Of a stretch of 48,256 nucleotides of DNA, positions 39,192-46,533 are shown one piece after another. The notes beneath the pieces are model-generated. The model searched no databases. It was not told where the DNA came from and worked only from the letters and a program-made list of their open reading frames with translations. This stretch comes from Nanosynbacter sp. (lineage in GTDB: Bacteria > Patescibacteriota > Saccharimonadia > Saccharimonadales > Saccharimonadaceae). The stretch lies in contig JABZJV010000001.1 of NCBI GenBank assembly GCA_015257605.1, forward strand, positions 1 through 48,256, read 5' to 3'. A program made the position numbers and the translations under genes. Position 1 is the stretch's first letter; every line of letters begins with the position of its first letter.

Positions 39192-39935
39192 ATGGATTTT
39201 TCGATTATCGGCTTGTCTATTCGTGACAAACGCGTATATGAGGCGCTGCTGGCAATTCCTAATAGTTCGCTGCGAGCCATCGCAGAAACAACGAATATCA
39301 ACCGCGGCAGCGTCTATGAATCCATCAAAAGTCTGCGCGCAGCCGGACTTGTCAACAGCGTCACCCAAGGCAAGCAGCTGCGCTACCGCGCCGAAGATCC
39401 AGCTGTCTTGGCAGAAATTTTACGCGAGAAGCAGCAAGCTCTGCAGGTAACCGGCCAGCAGCTTGATCAATACATTGTCCGCCTGCGAACCGCAAACAAA
39501 ATCGCAGAAACCCGGCATATGGCGGCATTTTACGAAGGTGACGAAGGTTTGGCAAATATTTTGCGCGATATATTGAGTACTTGCCGCCTGCAAAAGGTTA
39601 ACCTGTACCGCGTAATTTCTTCGCCGCGTGTCAGCCGCTATCTATACAACAACTTTCCGAATTTTAGCCGCGAACGCGCCAAACGAAATCTACGAGTACG
39701 CGTCTTGCGCTACGCCAAGCCCCTGCGCATAACAACAGGCTTAGCGGACAGCCGCTACTTAGCCGGACCAAAACTAGATGACGGCTGTTACACAATATTG
39801 TATGCCAGTAAAATGGCTATTATTACTCTGGACAAATATAACTCTATGCACGGAGTAATTATCGACAACGCCAGCCTAGCCTCGGTGCAAACGCGCTTGT
39901 TTGACATTGCTTGGCAGGGTGCTAGCGAGGGCTAA
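39192..39935 (+). CDS. TrmB-like helix-turn-helix transcriptional regulator
   Basis: The 247-aa protein begins with a winged helix (IRDKRVYEALLAIPNSSLRA, ETTNINRGSVYESIKSLRAA, GLVNSVTQGKQLRYRAED) and a coiled helix (about 75-100). A PLD-like effector domain follows (about 115-240), matching the TrmB family of sugar-type sensors known mainly from archaea and also present in CPR bacteria. The ligand cannot be predicted. The start and promoter spacing favour the ATG at 39192. The downstream gene converges. Confidence 0.78.
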   Translation: MDFSIIGLSIRDKRVYEALLAIPNSSLRAIAETTNINRGSVYESIKSLRAAGLVNSVTQGKQLRYRAEDPAVLAEILREKQQALQVTGQQLDQYIVRLRTANKIAETRHMAAFYEGDEGLANILRDILSTCRLQKVNLYRVISSPRVSRYLYNNFPNFSRERAKRNLRVRVLRYAKPLRITTGLADSRYLAGPKLDDGCYTILYASKMAIITLDKYNSMHGVIIDNASLASVQTRLFDIAWQGASEG

Positions 39936-39964
39936 CCCGCTTCCACTGGTACGATAGCACAACA

Positions 39965-40627
39965 TCAACGCGTAGCCTCCACAAAATTAATCGCCTTGCC
40001 CTCGTTCAGCCATCGCTGCTCGTATGTCGTCATGATTTTGTACTCGTCGTCCAGAGATGATTCGTGCAGGTCAAAGCTCAGTTCTGTAATTTGCCATTTT
40101 TCTGCCACTAATTGTTCCAAACTCCAGCAGAAAAAGTCGCGGTCGTCATGCTTGAAAAGCAGCTCGCCGCCAGGCTGTAATAATTGCGCGTAACGGCGCA
40201 AAAAATACGGATGCGTCAACCGCCGCCCGGCAGCCCGCTTTTTCGGAAACGGATCAGGAAAAGTCACCCAAATATTTACTAACGTTGACAAAGCGAACAA
40301 ATCGCCAATTTGGTCGGCGCGCGCCCGGATAAAATAGATATTTTTTAAGCTTCGCTCTAACGCGATGTAAGCGCCTTTTTGCAAACGGTCAGCCTTAACG
40401 TCAATCGCCGCGAACAGCTTATCTGGATAACGCGCCGCCAATTCGACGCTAAACAAACCAGTACCAGCACCAATCTCTAAACCGAAAATCCCCGGCTGGC
40501 GCTGCTGGTAAAAATCGCGCCATTCGTCAAACTCAAAGCAGTTCTCGGCGTTATGAAACTTGGCAAATTTGTATTTTTTGCGCTTGCGAACAATAACAAA
40601 ATCGTCAGGGTTGAGCAGTTCGCTCAC
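39965..40627 (-). CDS. trmB: tRNA (guanine-N7-)-methyltransferase
   Basis: TrmB methylates G46 in the tRNA variable loop with S-adenosylmethionine. The 220-aa protein has FGLEIGAGTGLFSVELAARY (SAM-binding), AIDVKADRLQKGAYIAL, the family motif WVTFPDPFPKKRAAGRRLTH, LLFKHDDRDFF and the C-terminal YKIMTTYEQRWLNEGK. Length and motif order are normal. Its ATG overlaps the stop of the 136-aa membrane gene by one base, so the three genes 41578-39965 are likely co-transcribed. Confidence 0.93.
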   Translation of the reverse strand: MSELLNPDDFVIVRKRKKYKFAKFHNAENCFEFDEWRDFYQQRQPGIFGLEIGAGTGLFSVELAARYPDKLFAAIDVKADRLQKGAYIALERSLKNIYFIRARADQIGDLFALSTLVNIWVTFPDPFPKKRAAGRRLTHPYFLRRYAQLLQPGGELLFKHDDRDFFCWSLEQLVAEKWQITELSFDLHESSLDDEYKIMTTYEQRWLNEGKAINFVEATR

Positions 40628-41037
40628 TAGTTTGAAGCCTCTCCGCTTGACGTTGTTCCCGATGAACGTTCATTAAAGACTTGAATTGAACTATCTGATA
40701 GCGCCTCGCCACCAAAACTGGTCGATGCAGCCGCACGTTTGGCGTGTTTATCGTACACATTTTTAAAATCTTTGATAGTTTTTTGATCAATCTCCCCTTG
40801 CGCCGAGAAACCTTTTTCAGTTTCTTCGCTAGCGCCAGCCTGCTTCTGCACAGAACTAAAACCTGGGCGGCTCAAATCGACTTGTGCTGCACCGCTAGTG
40901 TTATACATCTCTAAAGCTACCGCCACCATGACGAGCGATATTATAATTACACAGACCAGCATAGCCGCAAAGCCGCACCGCTGACAAATATGATCAGCCC
41001 GCTTTTTCAGGCGAGCACGAGCGTGAAGTCTAGTCAT
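40627..41037 (-). CDS. Single-span membrane protein (136 aa)
   Basis: A basic N-terminus containing CQRCG precedes one membrane span (about 24-44, MLVCVIIISLVMVAVALEM). A low-complexity Ser/Ala/Lys-rich outside region with no conserved domain follows. It overlaps the preceding secreted-protein gene by 8 nt and trmB by one base. The arrangement suggests it works with the 182-aa protein; function is unknown. Confidence 0.6.
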   Translation of the reverse strand: MTRLHARARLKKRADHICQRCGFAAMLVCVIIISLVMVAVALEMYNTSGAAQVDLSRPGFSSVQKQAGASEETEKGFSAQGEIDQKTIKDFKNVYDKHAKRAAASTSFGGEALSDSSIQVFNERSSGTTSSGEASN

Positions 41038-41578
41038 TACTACCTCCTTGACTACTCAAACCCATTTTTGACAAATCTAATTTGTCGATTTGTGAGCTAT
41101 ATTGCTTAATTAGCTTTTCGAGTTCGACTACTGCTTTTCGTACATCACCGCGATAATAACGCGCTCGTTCAATATCCATATAAAAGTCTGCTGGCTTATC
41201 TTGGCAATCCGTCTGGGCTATATGCGACATTATCTGCTCGTAACGCTGATAAGAGCTGCGGAATTGTCCGATTTGATGGTCGAAATCGACGGTTGTTTTG
41301 GTTAAGTCGATGCCGTTGAGCTTATTGAGAGCAATACGGCTATTCATCGGCGCCATCAGTTTGGTAGAAATTGCATCATATTCGCGGCCGAGGTTGATGC
41401 GCACCAAAGCGTCGTTAGCACGAATACGCTCTAAAACAGTTTTAGTCGTCGCACAATTACTGCGCACCAAATTAAGCTGCCGCTCAGTCAATAGAGTCAT
41501 AGTTGGACCTTCAGCGCTAACCGTTGGAGCACAAGCGACATAGACTAACGCACACAATATAATAAGGCTTCTTTTCAT
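41030..41578 (-). CDS. Secreted helical protein (182 aa)
   Basis: A signal peptide (MKRSLIILCALVYVACAPTV, cleavage near SAEG) leads an all-alpha mature protein with two cysteines (SNCATTK and TDCQDK) and long amphipathic helices. The general layout resembles other exported helical proteins of Saccharibacteria. The Cys at position 16 is followed by APT, not a clear lipobox, so a lipoprotein is not supported. It overlaps the membrane-protein gene by 8 nt, implying a joint role outside the cell. Confidence 0.62.
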   Translation of the reverse strand: MKRSLIILCALVYVACAPTVSAEGPTMTLLTERQLNLVRSNCATTKTVLERIRANDALVRINLGREYDAISTKLMAPMNSRIALNKLNGIDLTKTTVDFDHQIGQFRSSYQRYEQIMSHIAQTDCQDKPADFYMDIERARYYRGDVRKAVVELEKLIKQYSSQIDKLDLSKMGLSSQGGSND

Positions 41579-41671
41579 TACGTATTATTATGGCGAAATA
41601 TTCCCAGACGGTCAAGTCTACGTGTTAGGCTGCTAATTTATAACCTGCAAGTCACTTGCACCAGCCTGGCA

Positions 41672-42292
41672 CTAATTTACATCTTTGATACTAAAACCAA
41701 ATTTACTGGCGACAAGCGCAATATCCAGTTTGCCAAACTCGTCTGCTAGCGCCTGAAATTTAGCTTGTTTGTCGCTGCCAAATTTTTGCACCAGATTATA
41801 ATACCATTCAAACGTGCAAAAATATGGCGGCTCTTTGAGTGGTTTGCTTTTGGAATGGAGTTTGTCGGCGTACATTAGCAGCCGCTCCTCAGGCGTGCTA
41901 GCGGTATAGTCGGCTGGCGGAATGGATAAGTTTTGGTCAATTACGTCCTGCTTGGTCAAGCCTACACCAGTATGGTGTGAAGCAAACCGCCAAATTTATT
42001 CGGGAAAACCTTCATTTCGCAGAATCTTTTCACCAATCACGCCGTGGCGAACGCCGTCGACAAATTTGCCGTTTTCCAGAACATCATACGCACCGATATC
42101 ATGAAGCATGCAGGCAACATGCAGCAAATCACGGTCTATCTGCGAGTTTGGCTTAGCATCTAAAAGCTGCGCCGCAATCGCGTCAACCACTTGGCAATGA
42201 GTGTAAATCAGCGCAAAATCAGCATCAGTTTTGGCGTATTTTTTGTGCAAGTTTTTGATTTGAGCTTCGGTTGGTAGTTTTGTTTTACTCAT
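41672..42292 (-). pseudogene. HD-domain phosphohydrolase interrupted by in-frame TAA
   Basis: The first ORF (42292-41996) has the HD motifs YTHCQVV and CMLHDIGAYDV and ends HGVIGEKILRNEGFPE followed by TAA. The same frame then reads IWRFASHHTGVGLTKQD and continues through SIPPADYTASTPEERLL and MYADKLHSKSK to its natural stop at 41672. HHTGVG and YADKxH are parts of the same HD fold, so the stop cuts one protein. AAA to TAA is a simple possible origin. The second part has its own Met only after the HHTGVG motif. Neither fragment has a complete metal site. Family members hydrolyse nucleotides or phosphate esters. Confidence 0.85.
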
Positions 42293-42313
42293 ATACTTAT
42301 TTCGCAGACCAGT

Positions 42314-42853
42314 CTATTTATCAAATTTTAATTCCGCAAGTTTCTCGATGTCTATACCGATATTCCGGTATAAATCAGAAGTGCTTTTCGTTATCAAATC
42401 GCTCTCAGTAAAGCCAAGCAGCGCTGCCGTTTTTACCACTTCCGCTACGCTGTTAGCTTCTATTTCGACATATGGCTTTAATTTCGGCCAGCGGTCAATG
42501 ACAACCTGAACGCCACCGAGGTCGTATTCTTGGCGTTTGTTTTCTTGATAACCGCGCGGTTTGATGCCGATTTTTGCTAATATTTCCAGTGTCGTTTCCA
42601 TATCAGACACTTCAACTTCCCACTCATGAGTGCCATCAATAGTGTCGGCAGTTATTTCTTTGACGGTCAAAGTCGCCTGTTTCCCATCAGAGCGCAACCG
42701 CACCCAGCGATCTGGCTTAGCTGGAATCGTATCAAATACGTAACGACAAAAATTGTAATTACCGACTTCCTTAGCACCGAGATTTGTCAACTTTTCTATG
42801 ATATCAGCGGGATCGACATCATATATTTTTGCTTCATATTCTATGTTTGACAT
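42314..42853 (-). CDS. CYTH-domain (class IV adenylate cyclase-like / ThTPase-like) protein
   Basis: The 179-aa beta-tunnel protein begins with the signature ExExK (IEYEAKI) and has VRLRSDGKQATLTVKEI, HEWEVEVSD, RQEYDLGGVQVVIDRWPKL and PYVEIEANS. Charged residues line the tunnel that binds triphosphates. CYTH enzymes act on cAMP synthesis, thiamine triphosphate or inorganic triphosphate, and which applies here cannot be told. It has a normal AAAGGA ribosome site. It lies between the serine hydrolase and the HD gene on the same strand. Confidence 0.88.
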   Translation of the reverse strand: MSNIEYEAKIYDVDPADIIEKLTNLGAKEVGNYNFCRYVFDTIPAKPDRWVRLRSDGKQATLTVKEITADTIDGTHEWEVEVSDMETTLEILAKIGIKPRGYQENKRQEYDLGGVQVVIDRWPKLKPYVEIEANSVAEVVKTAALLGFTESDLITKSTSDLYRNIGIDIEKLAELKFDK

Positions 42854-42863
42854 GAAAATCCTT

Positions 42864-44213
42864 TCATACTTTTATATCGCCGTCTAAACTAACATAGTTC
42901 TTAGCGCCGCTGCGGTACATGGCGGAAGGTTTATTTTTGGCGTCAAACTCATATTTCATCAGTTCGCCAAAATAGCTAAAATGATTACCCTTCGCAATTT
43001 TTAAGGTGGCGTCATCGACTATTTCCAGCTCTTCAGCCATGTTGAATGGCTGCCAGTCGTTTGACCATAAACCTCTGAGACCTTTCTCGGTATCAACGAC
43101 TTCGTACACGCCATAATTATTGACAAACCGCGCTTCAAATTTTTGACGGTTCTTATCATAAATATTGCCAAACTGATCAATAATCTCTAAGATTGAGTTC
43201 GCAACTATTCCTGGCGCCGTATCATACGCGTTCGCCAACACTGAAACAGTTATTCCGTCATCTATCCGCGACCAGGTGCGGCCGATAAATCCTGGATAAC
43301 CGCCGCTATGACCGACGAGCCGCTTACCGTCTTTAGCTTTTGCAACATCAATGCCTAATCCGTAACTTCCTGCGTTTGCTTCGTCGGCAACTTGCCATGA
43401 TGGGCGCTGCATTTCCCGTTTGGAGATGTCACTCAACAATTTGCCTGAGCCGACTTGCAGAGCAGCAAAGAATTTCGCCAAGTCATGCGCCGTTGAGCAA
43501 AATCCCGTGGCTGGCTGCAATACGCCAGTTGTAACGTGTTGAAAGGGTCGACGCTGCTGATACAAATCAAACCTACTGTAGCCAGTAGCCATACGAAGTT
43601 CTGGCGAATATTCCGTGGTGGTTTGTGTTAAGTTAAGCGGCGTGATGATGTTTTCCGCCACAAAATCAGCATACGACTTACCGCTGACTCGTTCAATAAC
43701 CAACCCCAGCAAGCCAAAACCAAAATTGGAATACTTGAATTCGGAATTTGGCTCGAATACTAGCTCCGATTGCATGATTTGCTGCTTGAACTCGTCTTCA
43801 TCTGGAAATTCTCCTTGGAACTGCCAAAAGCCTGACGCCTGACCGTCGCGAATTACACCTGCTGAGTGACTCAATAATTGACGCAAGGTCACATCGCGCC
43901 AACGCTGGTCGCTGTGCTGCGCCAGCCACGGTAGATGTGTCGTAACTGAATCATCAATGCGCAACTTGCCGCGCTCCTGCAGCTGCATCACGGCCGTGGC
44001 AGTAAATGTTTTTGATTGCGAAGCAACGTGAAAGAGATGGTTGGTTGTTAATTTCTCATTATTTTCTATATTTGCCAGACCGTAGACTTTATGAAAAACC
44101 ACCTCGCCGTCTTTGGCTATCGCCACCGTAAATCCCGGCCAGCGCGCCCACCGGCTGCGCAGCGTTAGCCATGAGTCAATGAATTTCAGAGTTCGTTTGG
44201 GAATTGATTTCAT
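42864..44213 (-). CDS. Serine hydrolase of the beta-lactamase/penicillin-binding (class C/AmpH) superfamily
   Basis: The 449-aa protein has the three active-site motifs: SxxK as ASQSKTFTA (about residue 66), YxN as FKYSNFGFG (about 160) and HxG as LVGHSGGYPG (about 300). A C-terminal lipocalin-like domain (about 345-449) completes the peptidase S12 layout. No signal peptide is seen, so it is predicted cytoplasmic, unusual for a cell-wall enzyme; an esterase or peptidase role is possible. It precedes the CYTH gene by 10 nt. Confidence 0.87.
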   Translation of the reverse strand: MKSIPKRTLKFIDSWLTLRSRWARWPGFTVAIAKDGEVVFHKVYGLANIENNEKLTTNHLFHVASQSKTFTATAVMQLQERGKLRIDDSVTTHLPWLAQHSDQRWRDVTLRQLLSHSAGVIRDGQASGFWQFQGEFPDEDEFKQQIMQSELVFEPNSEFKYSNFGFGLLGLVIERVSGKSYADFVAENIITPLNLTQTTTEYSPELRMATGYSRFDLYQQRRPFQHVTTGVLQPATGFCSTAHDLAKFFAALQVGSGKLLSDISKREMQRPSWQVADEANAGSYGLGIDVAKAKDGKRLVGHSGGYPGFIGRTWSRIDDGITVSVLANAYDTAPGIVANSILEIIDQFGNIYDKNRQKFEARFVNNYGVYEVVDTEKGLRGLWSNDWQPFNMAEELEIVDDATLKIAKGNHFSYFGELMKYEFDAKNKPSAMYRSGAKNYVSLDGDIKV

Positions 44214-44245
44214 AGCTTATTTACACCTCCTCAGATATACATTCC

Positions 44246-44665
44246 TTATGGCCACCACTTCAGCACAAAATCCCGGTAGCCTGGCGCAATTTTGTCAGTA
44301 GCTTCGACTTCTGTTCGCGTCAGCCAAACTATACGTTCCTCGCCGCCATCACACGCCCGGTCTGGCAGTTCAACGTTACTGTCAACTGTAGCCGTATAGC
44401 CAAGAATAATTTTATGATCTTTGACGGCACTACCTCGCGGATAGCGCATATAGAAATCAGCTGGCGTCGCATCAATTGTGATACCCAGCTCCTCGCGCAG
44501 CTCCCGCTCTAATGCCACGTCAGGCGTTTCGCCGGCATCAATATGCCCGCCCGGCAGGCCAAAACCATCATCGTGCGGATAATACATCAGTAGCACACGC
44601 TTGCCGTCGCTGCTATACAGCGCTACTTTTACGCTAACTTCGTGTCGATCGTACATTGCACTCAT
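44246..44665 (-). CDS. Nudix hydrolase
   Basis: The 139-aa protein has a complete Nudix box, GGHIDAGETPDVALERELRE followed by ELGI, that binds metal and cleaves nucleoside diphosphates linked to another group. The substrate is not predictable. The start overlaps the aspS stop (ATGA, 4 nt), so the gene is translated after aspS; an ATG three codons later is an alternative start. Length is typical of small Nudix enzymes. Confidence 0.9.
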   Translation of the reverse strand: MSAMYDRHEVSVKVALYSSDGKRVLLMYYPHDDGFGLPGGHIDAGETPDVALERELREELGITIDATPADFYMRYPRGSAVKDHKIILGYTATVDSNVELPDRACDGGEERIVWLTRTEVEATDKIAPGYRDFVLKWWP

Positions 44666-46437
44666 AGCCCCAATTCCTTTAGCTGCGCTGGATCAACCAT
44701 TGACGGCGAGTCCATCATCACATCGACACCCGAACCGTTCTTTGGAAAGGCCAAGGTCTCGCGGACATTAGTTTCGTCAATGAGTTCCATGAGGATACGA
44801 TCAACGCCAAAGGCACAGCCAGCGTGCGGCGGTGCACCGTATTTGAAGGCGTTTAGCATGGCGCCAAACTTTTCCTCGACGTAGCTTTCACTAAAGCCAA
44901 GTAGGTCAAACACTTTGTATAGCACCGCTGGGCTGTGGTTGCGCACGCCACCGGAGCAGATTTCGTAGCCGTTCATCACCATGTCGAATTGGTCGGCGAC
45001 AATTGCCAATTTATCAGCATCAGTGGCAGCAGCTTCCAAGGCTTGCAAACCGCCTTTTGGCATACTAAATGGATTGTGGCCAAAGTCAAGCTTCTTGCCG
45101 CGGTCATCCCACTCGTAGAATGGAAAGTCGATAATCCAAGCCAAGGCTACCTCATCCGATTTTTTCAGGTTGAAGTGAGCAGCAAATTCGTTTCGCAGAC
45201 GACCAAGCACAGCGTTGACGACTGGGCGAGTGTCGGCGCCAAAAAAGACTGCGTCGCCATCAACTGCGCCAGTTTTTTGCTTAATCGCCGTAAGCTCTGT
45301 TTCGCTCAAGAATTTGGCAATTGGCGATTTCGCTTCACTGTCTTGATAGGTGATATACGCTAAACCGCCTGCCCCCTCACTTTTGGCAATGTCAGTAAAC
45401 TGGTCGATTTGCTTGCGGCTCAAACTAGCGCCATTTTTCACGCAAATCGCCTTGATACACTCAGCGTTTTTGAACACGCCAAATTCGGTGTTGGCGAATA
45501 CATCAGTCAGATCAATCAGCTCCATGCCAAAACGCAAGTCCGGCTTGTCCGAGCCATATGTCTCCATGGCGTCGCGGTAGGAAATGCGCGGAATTGGCTG
45601 GCCGTCACCGACCGCGAGACCACTCAAATCCAGCAATTTCTTGCCCGCAAACTCAGTCGCCAGCTGCCGCATCAGCGGCTCAACTTCCTGGCGGACTTCC
45701 TCGCCGTCTTCCACAAAGCTCATCTCCAAATCCAGCTGATAAAACTCGCCGTACAGTCGATCAGCCCGCGGATCTTCATCGCGGAAGCAGGCTGCCAGCT
45801 GGTAATACCGCGGCACGCCGCCAACCATCAGCAGCTGTTTGAACTGCTGCGGTGCTTGCGGCAGGGCGTAAAACTTGCCCTCTTGTAGACGGCTCGGGAT
45901 CAGAAAATCGCGCGCGCCCTCGGGGCTAGAATTTGCCAAAATCGGCGTCTGAATCTCGATGAAATCGTGGTCATCCATGTACTGATGCATACGCTGGTAC
46001 ATTTCGGCACGTTTTTTCAGCATGTCCTGCATCTTCGGACGGCGCAGGTCAAGGTAACGATACTTAAAACGCAAGTCCTCGCCCGCCTGGTTTTCCTCGG
46101 CAAAGGGCTGGATTGGCAAGGTCTCAGCACGATTAAATAGCGTCAACTTCTCTACCACCAGTTCAACTGCGCCAGTCGGAATTTTATCGTTTTTTAGTCC
46201 AGCCGCGCGTTCGCACACCATGCCTTCGGCGCGAATGACAAATTCGTCGCGCAGCTCATCAGCAAGTGAAAATGCTTCCGGATTATCAGAATTAAAAACT
46301 AGCTGCAACAAACCGGTGTGGTCGCGCAAATCCACAAAAATTAACCCGCCGTGATCGCGGCGCGAGTGTACCCAGCCGCTAACTGAAATTTTTTCGCCGG
46401 CAAGTTGCGCCGCCTGTGTATTAAAAGTTCGCTTCAT
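44662..46437 (-). CDS. aspS: Aspartyl-tRNA synthetase
   Basis: Charges tRNA-Asp. The 591-aa protein is the bacterial type. It has an anticodon-binding OB fold (ISVSGWVHSRRDHGGLIFVD), class II motif 1 (FIEIQTPILANSSPEGARDF), motif 2 (YYQLAACFRDEDPRADRLYG, with FYQLDLEMSF) and a bacterial GAD insertion (GDAVFFGADTRPVVNAVLGR). Motif 3 is HAGCAFGVDRILM. Start at 46437 is chosen because upstream residues overlap the -10 box TATAAT at 46447-46452, which ends 9 nt before the ATG. It is divergent from pilB. Confidence 0.96.
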   Translation of the reverse strand: MKRTFNTQAAQLAGEKISVSGWVHSRRDHGGLIFVDLRDHTGLLQLVFNSDNPEAFSLADELRDEFVIRAEGMVCERAAGLKNDKIPTGAVELVVEKLTLFNRAETLPIQPFAEENQAGEDLRFKYRYLDLRRPKMQDMLKKRAEMYQRMHQYMDDHDFIEIQTPILANSSPEGARDFLIPSRLQEGKFYALPQAPQQFKQLLMVGGVPRYYQLAACFRDEDPRADRLYGEFYQLDLEMSFVEDGEEVRQEVEPLMRQLATEFAGKKLLDLSGLAVGDGQPIPRISYRDAMETYGSDKPDLRFGMELIDLTDVFANTEFGVFKNAECIKAICVKNGASLSRKQIDQFTDIAKSEGAGGLAYITYQDSEAKSPIAKFLSETELTAIKQKTGAVDGDAVFFGADTRPVVNAVLGRLRNEFAAHFNLKKSDEVALAWIIDFPFYEWDDRGKKLDFGHNPFSMPKGGLQALEAAATDADKLAIVADQFDMVMNGYEICSGGVRNHSPAVLYKVFDLLGFSESYVEEKFGAMLNAFKYGAPPHAGCAFGVDRILMELIDETNVRETLAFPKNGSGVDVMMDSPSMVDPAQLKELGL

Positions 46438-46446
46438 ATCTCTGTT

Positions 46447-46452
46447 ATTATA
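46447..46452 (-). promoter_or_regulatory. aspS -10 box
   Basis: TATAAT on the minus strand ending 9 nt before the aspS ATG at 46435-46437, predicting a 3-nt leader. Confidence 0.6.
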
Positions 46453-46533
46453 CTCGATTTGACCATCCTTTACCAATCTGCGCTGCATTGATAGCTTTTC
46501 TAAATAAAATGCGCTACAATTAGCATAAGAATT

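Noticed and set aside
41646..41660. Short palindrome TGCAAGT-c-ACTTGCA in the gap before the HD gene end
   Set aside because: A perfect 7-bp palindrome, but with no promoter, U-run or second copy nearby to support a role.
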